The position numbers and the translations under genes are program-made. A stretch of DNA of 64,000 nucleotides, from assembly GCA_028023455.1 (NCBI GenBank), contig JAQFVV010006624.1, positions 372,001-436,000 on the forward strand, read 5' to 3'. The stretch is from Epiperipatus broadwayi (lineage: Eukaryota > Onychophora > Udeonychophora > Euonychophora > Peripatidae). Below the pieces are notes generated by a model, which ran no database searches, had not been told where the DNA came from, and was given only the letters and a program-made list of their open reading frames with translations. Positions 10,717 to 21,154 of the stretch are shown piece by piece (the first letter of the stretch is position 1; every line of letters begins with the position of its first letter).

Positions 10717-11697
10717 ATGATTGAAAACATTAATGAATATAAAATGGAATCAAATTATGAAATAATTAAGCAAATTGGGCAAGGTTCCACAGGTATAGTA
10801 TATAAAGCCAGGAATAAAAATACAGGTGTGCTTCTTGCAATGAAAGCAATTTGCATAGAAGACGATGATCATTTGTGTGCCCAAAATGAAATTATACTTT
10901 TAAAGCTTCTAAAACACCAAAATGTAATAAATCTTGATAATTATTTTATAAATGAAACCTATACTTATCTCGTTTTGGATTATTGCAAATCTGATCTCCG
11001 AGCTCTGCTGTTGGAAAAAAATATTAACTTTACTTTACCTGAACAAAAACACATTATTTTGCAAATCTTAAAAGGATTAGCATTTGTGCACTCCAAAAAC
11101 GTAATGCATAGAGATTTAACCCCCTCTAATATTTTGATAACTGAAAATGGTGTCATTAAAATTGCAGATTTTGGATTGTCTTGTGCAGTTAAAGTAGGGA
11201 AGGATGAAGTCTATAGCGAGAAGCTTGGTAGTTTATGTTATCGTTCACCAGAAATACTTCTTGGGTGTAGAAAATATGGACTAGCCATTGATTTGTGGAG
11301 TCTTGGCTGTATTATAGCTGAACTCTGGTTGAAAAGTCCCATTATGAAAGGATGTAATGAATTGAATCAGTTAAATTATATTATTAATGTTTGTGGCTCC
11401 ATTTCAGCCGATGTTTGGCCCACAGTTGAGAATTTTAATCTTCCTACAAATAAAATAAGAAAAGTTAAGCAATCATTACAACCTTATGTAAAAGATCATC
11501 TTGCTTTGGACCTGATCGATAAATTATTAGTTCTTAATCCTGATCTCAGAATTGATTGTAAAACTGCTTTAGATCATAAGTTTTTCAGAGAGAGCCCTCA
11601 TGCTGAATGTTCTTATAATTTTTTATTTCTAAATGATAAACCTACAGACGAAGAAGACATTAAACACTCACCTCCAAAAAAGATTAAATTACAATAA
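10717..11697 (+). CDS. CDK9-like: Intronless CDK9-like protein kinase with altered catalytic motifs
   Basis: This is a 326-residue single-exon kinase from the ATG at 10717; an in-frame ATG at 10744 (residue 10) has a better Kozak context (aaaATGG) and may be the true start. Visible motifs: glycine loop GQGSTG 21-26, Lys43, alpha-C Glu58, HRD 131-133, Asn138, DFG 151-153, SPE 177-179. The C-lobe text (SPIMKG, CGSI..DVWP, ALDLIDKLLVLNP, RID) is diagnostic of CDK9, the P-TEFb kinase that phosphorylates the RNA polymerase II tail and is about 370 residues in animals. Oddities: the cyclin-contact helix PITALRE reads HLCAQNE; the catalytic-loop Lys is Thr135 (HRDLTPSN); Ser167 aligns with the activating T-loop Thr; TLWYR reads SLCYR. 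The tail ends in a basic PPKKIK, a possible nuclear signal. The intact frame without introns suggests a retrocopy under constraint or a recent copy. Activity and cyclin partner are uncertain. Confidence 0.9.
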   Translation: MIENINEYKMESNYEIIKQIGQGSTGIVYKARNKNTGVLLAMKAICIEDDDHLCAQNEIILLKLLKHQNVINLDNYFINETYTYLVLDYCKSDLRALLLEKNINFTLPEQKHIILQILKGLAFVHSKNVMHRDLTPSNILITENGVIKIADFGLSCAVKVGKDEVYSEKLGSLCYRSPEILLGCRKYGLAIDLWSLGCIIAELWLKSPIMKGCNELNQLNYIINVCGSISADVWPTVENFNLPTNKIRKVKQSLQPYVKDHLALDLIDKLLVLNPDLRIDCKTALDHKFFRESPHAECSYNFLFLNDKPTDEEDIKHSPPKKIKLQ

Positions 11698-11835
11698 CTC
11701 GTATTGTGTTTAAATTATTTTATAAATTCATTTGACTCAATAGACAGTTTTGGACTGTGATGTGTTGTAAATTATTTAATACTTGTAAAGAGCTCAATAT
11801 AACGTATTTATTATGTATCAATGTAGTACTTTGCT

Positions 11836-11841
11836 AATAAA
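11836..11841 (+). promoter_or_regulatory. Candidate polyadenylation signal of the kinase gene
   Basis: AATAAA lies about 140 bases after the kinase stop and is followed directly by gtgtatat, a GU-type downstream context. It is a plausible 3' end signal. No poly(A) tail or target duplication is visible next to it that would date a retroposition. Confidence 0.45.
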
Positions 11842-11849
11842 GTGTATAT

Positions 11850-12215
11850 CGATGTCATTTTTGTTTAATTTTTATATCAAAGTTATGTCAAAAGCAATAT
11901 ATATATATATTAAAAAACAATTTTCTGATGTACTTTTTTTTAAAGGTAATATAATATTATTTCATATGTCAAAAAAATGTTGCAATCTATTAATATAATC
12001 TTTAATGTATTGCATAAAAGAAAAGAGCAACTACAAAATTATACTTTAATGGCGCATGTTTCAAAATGCCTTCAGCAGTAGATTTTTTTAAATTTTTTAC
12101 GGCTTGTTATTAACTAAATAAACTATACTTGTTTCATTTTTTTTTTATTATGCTCTGTGTAAGTCATACGTACTTGTTTAGTTTAGATGTGTATGCTTAA
12201 AAGGACATACAAATA
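11850..12215. other. AT-rich 3' flank of the kinase gene
   Basis: Poly-A/T-rich sequence without supportable features. The 61-codon plus-strand frame at 11813-11998 is low-complexity and overlaps the proposed 3' UTR. Confidence 0.4.
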
Positions 12216-12216
12216 T

Positions 12217-12860
12217 AATGGTATAAGTTTAAATAAATTAAAGGATTTTAAAATGTTGATTCTTTTAAAATAGGAAATAAGAGTTATACCTTTTAAGATT
12301 GGGAAAAAAATTACTTTCTAAATGTTAATTAATGAGAATGGAATTCAGTATGATAATAAGATATAAAACAAAGTAATTCGACTTTAGATTTCCTTTGTAA
12401 GATAAACGACAAACTATAAAAATCTCATTAATTAAACAGAAAGATAATAATGTAAATTCTTATATGGAGATTAAAATAAAGAATGACGAGTGTTTGGACA
12501 GGAGTACGAAACGATTAACTTCAGGGATTGAACAATGAATGCCTCAGTACTAATTTGATGAACAAGAGGACACAAGATTCTTGAAGCTTCATCTGCGTAC
12601 ATATATATATTGGAGCAGAATGTCTCTCTTGGCACAATCAAGTGTGGAGATCAGGTATCTGAATGTGAGAACAGCCAGCTAGGACTCTTATAGGTTGTAC
12701 TGATCTAAATTATTATTTATTTATGCCTTCAGGCCTTTTTAAATTAAATGTCTGTGTATATGTAAATAGTTAAACATTATTAAGGATCATAAAAAAAGAA
12801 TTATCTAATGAATTTTACTCTACACTCGGATTTGCTAGATGTAGCAAATGGCACACTCAC
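12217..12860 (+). repeat. Repeat copy D1 without LINE insertion (empty site)
   Basis: This segment matches 24187-24687 and then, after a break at 'ggactc' near 12690, 28206-28400. Shared landmarks include 'tttaaataaattaaag', 'gattcttttaaaatagg', 'tgcctcagtactaatttga', 'ggagcagaatgtctc' and 'gtaaatagttaaac'. The match shows it is one member of a dispersed or duplicated segment whose other copy was split by a LINE. No coding frame is visible. Divergence is moderate (scattered substitutions and small indels). Confidence 0.75.
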
Positions 12861-12959
12861 AGTCTGGATTCGAAACATTAATTAAAATAACAGTTAAATT
12901 TAAGTAAAAGATCAGGCAATGCAAGTAACAATCTGAGAATTTGACATCAGTAAGGCAAG

Positions 12960-13115
12960 TAGTTGACCCCTGTATATTAACCATGTAGACAAGTACTTAT
13001 TCATTAATGAAGTTAAAGATGGTAAGTATAAGATTGCTTCATTATTATGCTTTGCTGGGAAATGAATTATTGAAATAGCTAACCCTCAGTGAAGAGCATT
13101 TGTCAAAACATTTTA
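12960..13115 (+). pseudogene. gag relic of a gypsy-type LTR element
   Basis: One plus-strand frame here reads PLYINHVDKYLF and then IASLLCFAGKWIIEIA, closely paralleling the gag text at 17480-17630 (PLYVQRIKNYF, VASLLCFTG). It is a short capsid-region fragment cut off before the LTR that begins at 13220. The part upstream is missing and the frame is broken soon after. Confidence 0.6.
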
Positions 13116-13219
13116 ATGCCCAACCCTCTAGGCATGTTGCTAGACTGCAATTCAGAGCTTAGAACCTATGATAGTGCTCTTACATAATCTAGAAAAAAAT
13201 TTGCATCTATCGATCATTA

Positions 13220-13820
13220 TGCAGTATTCAAGGTTAAGCAAGGTATATACATATGTATGTTGTACAATAATACATGTATAATGAATAGAATAAAAATAAT
13301 ATCTGTACAATAAATAATAAATGTATAATGAATGTAGAATAAAACTAATAACTTTGTAATGTATAATGAATATGTAGAATAAGAATAACTATATAGTAAT
13401 TATGTATAGCAATCGTGTGTAAACATTTATATAAATAATTGTAACAATAAAATGTAGCAATGTAAAAATACTACGTGTATGTGAGGAATGTAAAAATACT
13501 ATGTGTATGTGAAAATGTATGTAAAAATGCTGTATATGGTAAGGTATGTAAGGACTCCAGAAGTCTTGATGGATATATAAACCCCAGAGCCAGGTGCACA
13601 GGATTCTGAGTATTTAATGTAAGTCAGAGACTCTGCCTCTGTAAGTCCAAAAGCAGGGTAAGGTTATTATGAGCAGGTCACCATGACCTTTTATTATTTT
13701 ATTACACCTTACAATAGGCAATGTATATATGTAAAAATACTTATATTAACTTAAACTATAAGCTTACCATCTCAATTCTGCTTTTGTCAATTTTTTACTT
13801 GTTGGTCATGGGACACAGCA
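13220..13820 (+). mobile_element. LTR A of a gypsy-type element (probable 5' LTR)
   Basis: It starts TGCAGTATTCAAGG and ends GGACACAGCA, and it is matched along its length by 19501-20181 (LTR B). Shared blocks include 'gcaaggtatatacatat', 'aataaatgtataatgaat', 'atataaaccccagag', 'aggttattatg' and 'ccatctcaattctgc'. A PBS-like motif follows within four bases, which marks this as the 5' LTR. A TATA-like 'gatatataaacc' near 13571 may be the promoter core, with the transcription start downstream. Confidence 0.75.
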
Positions 13821-13823
13821 AAC

Positions 13824-13915
13824 TGGTGCAGTCAATATACAAATCGAATATGAAGCAAATTGGTGCAGTCAATACAGGAATCAGTTCTGAAAGAAAGTGG
13901 CACAGTCAATACAGG
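13824..13915 (+). promoter_or_regulatory. Three primer-binding-site-like repeats
   Basis: TGGTGCAGTCAATA occurs at 13824 and 13861, and TGGCACAGTCAATACAG at 13898. The first lies directly after the LTR, where reverse transcription would be primed. The TGGYGCAGTC start resembles the complement of a tRNA-Ser 3' end with a G discriminator base. The tripling is unusual and only the first is in the canonical place. Confidence 0.55.
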
Positions 13916-14089
13916 AATGGAACTGCAGGAAAAATTGGCTGTCATCATAGGATCAAATCTGAAAGTAATTGCCTAAACAGCAAGCTGAAACAATCATAAA
14001 TTGGATTGGAATTAACAGTGAAAATGGTGGGCATATCACAAGTTGGAATATAAATTTAGGGGATTTGAACTCAGATTTTTAAGCACCTT

Positions 14090-14560
14090 TCAACTATCCA
14101 CACTATCTCATACAACTGATACACATGACCACACACATATAGAAAAGATAAATAATCACCAAAATAAGTATTTTGTGCTAAACCAGCAATCATCAGTTGA
14201 ACCAGATTATCATCTCCCACACACATATATATATATAATCATTGCTCAGTTTATATTAAAATAGAAAATCTTTATACTTTAATGGACAAGCTTCAATTCA
14301 CTCTAACCTCCAACTTTTCAGCCATCCATATCATTGGGAATCCGATGATGAAATGTCAAATTCCATAGTGATGCTAATATTATTGCCATGCCCATGTTGA
14401 CCTCAAGTCACTCTGACACCTCATGTATTGTGCCAGTCAAAATATGCTTATCCATCTAACATGAGCTGGAACTCACAAAATGTACTTCAAACCCAGTCAA
14501 GCCCGAGATTTAGGTCAGGGACCAGCCTGGATTCGAACCCACTCTCCAAGCACCAGATCT
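14090..14560 (+). repeat. Diverged single copy of palindromic-array unit, family P2
   Basis: Text such as 'gataaataatcacca', 'gctaaaccagcaatca', 'agattatcatctccca' and 'cccatgttgacc' is shared with the units of the array at 25226-27247. This copy is more diverged, single and not inverted. It lies inside the LTR A - LTR B interval, so it probably inserted into that element. The 73-codon frame across it is a shadow of repeat sequence. Confidence 0.65.
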
Positions 14561-15059
14561 AACACCCAATGGATAACATAACAATGGTAGCACACGAGAT
14601 TTAATTCTTCATCCGGCCCACTAGCAAATCGGAGAAACAAAAGACTCATGGACTTAAACATATATATAAACAACTTAAATACTAGACATTCCACGGATAA
14701 AATCTAACATATTTAAATAATAGGGGCTTTACTAATGAATACTTATGAGCAATTAGTGAATTGGATTGATTTAATAATGAGACAGAAACTGATATATTAT
14801 GAATTAAAATATATTTATTGACAATTGTTGTTGGCAAATGCACGCAGGCATTTTATTTATAAAGTAACATTCTCTAGACTATTTGAACAATAATTGATGT
14901 TGGCAAATAGGTTTGTGGCTATGATTCAATGGAGCCAAATATCCTGCTATACAACTAATCACTACATTAACTTATTTGTTATGTCCTTTTATAAACAGTT
15001 CGAATGGCTCTTTTACGTAAAATCAAACCAAGTCTGGAGTGAAACTTAATACATCTTAA

Positions 15060-15270
15060 TTATAATAAATTTATTTTAACTATGGGCTTTTAAAGCGTCC
15101 CAGATAGCTTTAGATCGAACGGGCTTTCAAGAATGCTTCGGATCAATGCCGAAGACTGCATATTAGGGAGGGAGAGTTGGCTATAACGATTTTACTAATA
15201 TGCTAGGCACAAGTAAAATATAATAATAAAGTGGCTCTGCGGATGGAAGAATAGTTTTAGGGTTTTTGTG
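15060..15270 (+). other. Less AT-rich stretch with protein-like text, unassigned
   Basis: A plus frame reads AFKASQIALDRTGFQECFGS at about 15085-15145 and stops soon after. Its composition matches the following open frame at 15272-15529 and not the surrounding AT-rich DNA. The two may be pieces of one coding sequence. I do not recognise the family. Confidence 0.25.
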
Positions 15271-15271
15271 A

Positions 15272-15529
15272 CAAACAACGGTTTACCCAAGAACCGGTCG
15301 TCATGCTGCTAATGGGGAACCTTTATTTGGTTCAGAGGCGGGGGACTTACGTGCTAATCTGGCCCGTAGCTCAGACTTCGCTACTGCACTACCCATAAGA
15401 GAAGATGTGCTGGCAATGCTATGGCTCCATCTTATATATATATCAAAAAGAACAGCACAACGAGAAAATATTAATAAATCCCACATCCGCCAAGCCGAAG
15501 GATATTATAAATTAAAGATCATATATTAA
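15272..15529 (+). other. GC-richer open frame, possible exon or relic, unassigned
   Basis: This plus-strand frame is open for 85 codons from just after a TGA (15269-15271) to a TAA (15527-15529). Its composition is soluble-protein-like (for example EAGDLRANLARSSDFATALP), with much higher GC than neighbours. It has no early ATG. No domain or catalytic motif was recognised. It lies within the decayed LTR element interval, so it could be captured host sequence, part of another transposon, or an exon. The minus-strand frame 15301-15486 is its shadow. Confidence 0.3.
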
Positions 15530-16159
15530 ATGAACACTAGATCATCAGCTTGATCAAAAGAGCCAACTCTTCTGTAGCATGAGAAATACGATATGCTACT
15601 GACAGGAATATATAGATACAAACTTTACTTTATCCCGTTCAATCTCTTTAGTTATCTATAACTACTAAACTTTTAAAAAGGAGGAAAAGTATATTTAATA
15701 AGGGACTTACGAATACTTAACTAAAAAAATATACTTATAATTACACTCCAGGCTAGTTTAATCTTTAGTAACATAATAAATAAAGGTTGAAAAGCCACAT
15801 TTTATATTTATATTAATTAATTTATTCAGTGAAAAAATATATGTTTAAAAACATATTCTATAATTAAATGCACGCCGTTTCGAAACATAGGCATAACTAA
15901 TAATAAATAAAATAAGCAAACGAAAAGCAAAATATAATTGCAGTGATTAAATTATATAGCAAAATATTAATTAATAAAGAAAAATTTGCAAAAGTATTAC
16001 ATTTTCTAGAATTAAAATATTATTTTAGGAAACAATTTAGACAGTTTACACTATTTCAGAAACAATTTAGCGAGAAAGTTCAATAATATGGTTAGCTAAC
16101 CTGTTTTGAAAAAACAATGACTGTTTTTGAAATTCACACAGAGCTCTGTGATTTTAAAT

Positions 16160-16500
16160 AATATTAAAACAGTTCTCCTATAGCTGAACTGGAGATATTC
16201 GAGCTGGAATGAAGGTGAGTTCTTTGGCGGCTTATGGCATGTTCTTATTCAGTTGGGAGACGATTTAAAATGGTGTTGGAACGAAGGCAAGTTCTTTTAG
16301 CGGCTTATGACATCTTTTATTTGGTGTGGTTGTTGCTTCGGCATTTTGATGGATTGAACTAGGCGTTCCATCACGGGAATTGCAGCAATTCTTGCCTGAC
16401 TTTAGCCAGACATGGTAAAATTAAACAATTTTAACTTGGATAGTAATAGCTCTTCAAAAGCAAGATGGAGTCTCCTTCCCACTTAAAATAAGGCCTATTT
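16160..16500. repeat. Imperfect direct repeat in a less AT-rich patch
   Basis: A motif of the form 'ctggaatgaaggtgagttct' with 'gcggcttatg' following recurs about 70 bases later as 'ttggaacgaaggcaagttct' with 'gcggcttatg'. The patch is less AT-rich than its surroundings and has no long frame. Its origin is unknown. Confidence 0.45.
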
Positions 16501-16519
16501 ATATCCTTCTACTAAACTT

Positions 16520-17430
16520 TAACACCTTTCTGGAATTTCGTAAGCCTCGGGACCAATTGACTTTTAATTAAAGCAAAATAATATAATTCAATTTCTACAA
16601 CAACTGATAAAATCTCCGAGGTGTTATATTTAATTTCCTTAAAAAAATGTATCAAAATATATAAACTATATAATTTGATTCATTTTCATTAATTAAATTC
16701 CTTTTCAGGTGTTATTACTTAGCAGAAGGAATGGTATTCTGATTCAATGAAAAAGTCTTTTGTTGCAAACAAAAATCAATCAGAAAACAGATTTTACTTT
16801 TTTACCTGGGTGAGTCACTAATTGATATCTTGTTTACAAAAATTCTCATTTTTAATTGCGAACAGATAATTCTTATTTTATAAAACTAAATAACTTTTAA
16901 CATATTTGTTTATTAAAAAAAAAAAGCAAATTTAAAGAAAATACTTGTTTCAACTATATATGTAAAACATTAAATCAGAAAACCGACCGTTAAATAAATT
17001 AAAGAAAACATTTACATTACTTTTATTGAAACTTAAATATATATGAATCATTTTGCCGTTATTCCAAGGTTTAAATTATCCATCCACATACGAAATAATA
17101 GCGAATATAATTAAGAATTGACTGAAAATTAATAAAACATTCTATAATAAATTATGAGCATTTCTCCGCTATAATCTTATCAAACCTGTCTAATTATAGC
17201 GTGTTTTCATATGTAAATGGATGATGCCATTCAAGCGGCCATATAGCAAAGTTTTCCCGCTCGACTTATATATAACATTTTTACATATGACATTTCTACA
17301 TTTAAGATAGGTTCGAAACTAGTTCAGACGAGTAGGTCATTAGGTTGATGGTGAAACGGAAAGGGATTGGAGGTTTCCGTTTCAGTATAGGACCTCATCC
17401 ATTTAAATACATATAAGAGGGATGGACAGG
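16520..17430. other. AT-rich stretch with no clear feature
   Basis: No frame, RNA gene or repeat structure could be supported between the direct repeat and the gag relic. Confidence 0.4.
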
Positions 17431-17459
17431 ATACAAGCTTGATGTGTAAATATTGTATA

Positions 17460-18085
17460 TTGATGTGTATATACAAGCTTAATGTAGAAAATCCGGGTGA
17501 TTGGCCATTGTATGTTCAAAGAATAAAAAACTACTTTACACTAAATAGTATTACTGAGGATACTGTAGTAGTGGCCTCATTACTTTGCTTCACAGGCCAG
17601 AGGGTAATCAAAATAGCTAAAAAACTGTGTGGAAATTCGCTGGAGACACAGAAATATGATGAGCCTGTAACATAGCTAAATATATTTCAATCCCCAAACA
17701 TTTAAGTTTATTGCTCAATTACATTTTAGAGGCAGAAGGCAAAGAAAAATTAAAAAGATAATTGGTTTAAGAGAGATGGAAAAACCATGCTTTTATGGCA
17801 AATATTTAGAGGAACCTCTCCTCGAGCAACTCTTATATAAAATAATACACGATCAGTTTAGGCAGATATTATTAGCAATAAAAGACTTACCTTACAAGAA
17901 AAACATCAGACATGGAACATCTTACAAACTGCTTCTTGACCAAGCAAGAAAGTTCAGAAGTTTCATGAGAGCAGAACCACATAAAGCTACAATTTTCAAA
18001 ATGTCTGGAGTTAAACCCAAAACAGACAAACAAGTTAAATGTTTCTGATGTGGAAAAATTAGTCACAAAGCCTGGGATTGCAAAA
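17460..18085 (+). pseudogene. Broken gag of the LTR A/B element
   Basis: Capsid-type text at 17480-17660 (ENPGDWPLYVQRIKNYF, VASLLCFTG) is followed by a frame break and then a second part at about 17790-18048 (a region like the C-terminal capsid half). A CX2CX4HX4C zinc knuckle at 18040-18082 reads CF-stop-CGKISHKAWDC, so a TGA falls inside the knuckle. This is the nucleocapsid layout of gypsy-type gag proteins annotated as K02A2.6-like in invertebrates. The several stops make it non-functional. Confidence 0.7.
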
Positions 18086-18239
18086 TGCCAAAAAGTAAAA
18101 GTAGTGAAAAACTGAGACTCCCAAAAGAGGGCAACACCATAAAAAGCCCAGTAGAGAACTTACATGTGGAGTGATGGAAAGTAACTACCTAAAAAACACT
18201 ACTGTAAAGGAATTGGATCAAATTATGTTAGCACATAAA

Positions 18240-18970
18240 ATTAATCGGCAAACTAATAACCATGGAAACTGATAGCAGATCAGGGATATCACTGGTGAAA
18301 AGTAGAGATTGAGAACATCTAATTAAGAATTTTCTACAAAGGTAGAGAAAACTCACCTCAAGGCCTGGAATGCTAACAAAAATCCCATAAGAATATTAGG
18401 AGTTGCAATAGTAAAAGTAAAAACAAAGAAGAGTAAAGAAATATTATTACTATACATTGTGAGTGTATACATTGACCCAATCATAGGCCAAGAGTGGTTT
18501 GCACCCCTAGGAATAAAGATACACATCATTAAGAAAATCAATATAGAATCATAGAGTAAATATATATCACATGTGGCCACATCATATAGATGCTCAGATA
18601 AAGCTGAATTGCCTAGGACAAAGACCTTTGTATATTACAATGTTCAGCTAGCTTCAAATAGTATTAATAGTTGAATAATACCAAAATGGATTAATGCAGA
18701 CTCTGGCTACAGAATTCTTAAAAATTGGATAGGGACCAATTGACCCACTAGATGTTCTTCCTACTTTAGTAAAGAACTGTGGAAATTATGCCAGAGAAAG
18801 TACTTATACCCAGCTATGGTCACAGAAGAGTACTTACATTATTACATCAGACACATCCAGGGATAGTTAGAGCTAAAAACCTGGCATGAACTATGTATGG
18901 TGACCAGGAATAAATATAGACATCGAGCTGTATATTAAAAAGTGCAATGAATGTCAAATCCCAGCTGAAC
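18240..18970 (+). pseudogene. Internally deleted pol relic (protease and integrase zinc finger)
   Basis: At about 18260 a METDSRSGISLV stretch occupies the position of the retroviral-type protease active site, with the expected DTGS changed to DSRS. At about 18840-18965 HTHPGIVRAKNLA and then CNECQIP give the HHCC zinc finger of integrase. There is too little room between them for reverse transcriptase and RNase H, so these were deleted. Stops interrupt every part. Confidence 0.6.
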
Positions 18971-19485
18971 TCTGGTGTCAAAGGAAAATAAAGTAAAAAT
19001 TGTCAATCTTGTTGCCTACCTGACAACAAATTAATGAGAGAGTAATGGGGGGAGACAGTTTAAAATAGGCAATAATGTTTGATCACTGAACAAATAAAAA
19101 AATATGTGAGAAAAAGCAACTGTGACAAGTTATATTGTGAATCAATTAACTGAAATTGAAGCTGAAGAGGGGCATAAAGCTGAAAAAATATAAAAATCAG
19201 CTGAGAAGATGATATATGTCCACCATAAATAATGAAAACAAAGAAGTAGCAACTGGAAAGAATGTGAAAGCAAGATCTATAACATCAAACAGTCCAGAGA
19301 TCTACAATTCTGAAGAAAACGAATTGCCAACAGAGAGAAACTTTTCTGAAAATGAGGTAGCCACACCAAAATCACCATCAACAAACAGCAAATTGGTGAA
19401 GACAGCAAAAACCATGGGCAACTGGCAAGAACTAGAAATCCTTTGACTCTCCTCAAAGACCATGTTGTAAAAAAAACATACTTCT

Positions 19486-19500
19486 GGAGTGGGGGAGGAG
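19486..19500 (+). promoter_or_regulatory. Polypurine tract before LTR B
   Basis: GGAGTGGGGGAGGAG directly precedes the TG of LTR B. A purine tract at this position primes plus-strand synthesis in LTR elements, and it identifies LTR B as a 3' LTR. Confidence 0.65.
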
Positions 19501-20181
19501 TGCAGTGTTCAAGGTCAAGCAAGGTATATACATATATATGTTGAACAATAATAAATCTATAATGAATAGAATAAAAATAATAGCTGTACAATAAATAATA
19601 AATGTATAATGAATGTAGAATAAAACGAATAACTTTGTAATGTATAATGAATATGTAGAATAAAAATAATAACTATAGTAATTATGTATAACAATCATGG
19701 GTAAACATTTATATTATACAAATAATTGTAACCATAAAATATAGCAATGTAACTATCATTAAATTGCAATGTTGTTAGACTGTAGAGAGCACAGCTGACA
19801 TTATAGGGTCAGAAAACTGTATAAAACACCATATATGGTGAGGAATGTAAAAATACTATGTGTATATGAAAATGAATATAAAAACATCATATATGATAAG
19901 GTATATAAGGACTCCAAATGTCTTGAGGGGTATATAAGCCCCAGAACGAGGTCCACAGGGTTCTGAGAATTTACTGTAACTGGGAGACTCCTGCCTCTGT
20001 AAATGCAAAAGCAGGACTAGGGTTATTATGTGCAGTTCACCATGACCTTTTATTATATACACCTTATAATAGGTAATGTATATATGTAAAAATAATCGCA
20101 TTTACTTAAATTAAACAATAAGCTTACCATCTCAATTCTGCCTTTGTCAATTTTTTGACTTGCTGGACATAGGACACAGCA
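19501..20181 (+). mobile_element. LTR B (3' LTR of the 13.2 kb element)
   Basis: It starts TGCAGTGTTCAAGG and ends GGACACAGCA, matching LTR A but about 80 bases longer because of an extra block near 19745-19850. It is followed immediately by gag text with no PBS, so a second, deleted copy seems to share this LTR. No clear target duplication was found around the A-B pair. Confidence 0.75.
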
Positions 20182-21150
20182 CATTCCTAGATGAAACTCT
20201 GCTGGAACAATTTCTTATGGGTATGTGTAATGATAATTTATGGCAACAATTATCGGCTGTTAGCAATTTAAATTATACTGAGACTATAAAATGTGTGATA
20301 GCTTATGAACTCATGTTTCAGCAGTCTCAAATATTCACCATGTTCAAGAGTTATAGCAAATTGCAAACAGATGTTTGTAAAACTGTAAGAATAGAACTGT
20401 CTAAAAGTAATGAAAATAGTGCTAACAGCAAAGCCACATTTATATGGTTTTGCTGTGGGAAAAAGAGCTACAAAACCAGTAATTGTTTTCATATATGAGA
20501 ATGCTGCAATAATTGTAAAAAAGAAGGTACATAAAAAATGTGCCAAGAAGAGTTCAGCATAGATAGAAATGATATTAATAGTAGTAATCATATAATAAAG
20601 GGTCGAGAAAAGCACTTAACTAATATTAAAAAGATAGCAATAACAGAGAATGATAAAATAATGATCAAAATTAAAAATATGTGATCAGCCTATCATTATG
20701 CCAGTGGACAGTAGTAGTGAAGTATTATTTATATTAGACTGTAATGGATATACTATAACTTCCAAGTATAGGAAAAAACCCGTCATTCAAAAAACTGAGC
20801 TAAAGGCATTAGATATGAATGATAACACCATTAGAATAAAGGGTATAGCTGAAGTGCCAATATGTGAGTCAGGGCAAAATTAATGTATTTTCACTATGTA
20901 GTACATACCCCTATCAACCCTACATTAGAATAAGACTGGTTCAGCAAAATGGGAGTCAAAATATCAATTATAAAAAAATTAATAACCCCAGCAGAAAAAA
21001 ACTTACTGAAGGGATTAAAATAAATTTGGCTAAAATAAATATACTTGGAGAGAAAAAAAACCTTTTCTGCAGCCAGAAAATACCAAAATCAGATCAGAGA
21101 AGGTCCATGAGGACCAGAAACATAAAGAAACAAAGTACAAAGAAGTACTG
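20182..21150 (+). pseudogene. Second gag/pol relic following LTR B
   Basis: Directly after the LTR, a frame reads LDETLLEQFLMGM, which parallels the gag at 17810-17840 (LEEPLLEQLL), and then runs about 110 codons to a knuckle-like CCGKKSYKTSNC near 20450. A protease-region frame (20698-20883, with VDSSSE where a DTGS would be expected) and further fragments follow. Reverse transcriptase is missing. It is probably a deleted copy joined to the upstream element through a shared LTR. Confidence 0.55.
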
Positions 21151-21154
21151 AAAT

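Noticed and set aside
20268-20615. 115-codon minus-strand frame
   Set aside because: It is antisense to the gag relic at 20182-20498, which has family-type text on the plus strand.
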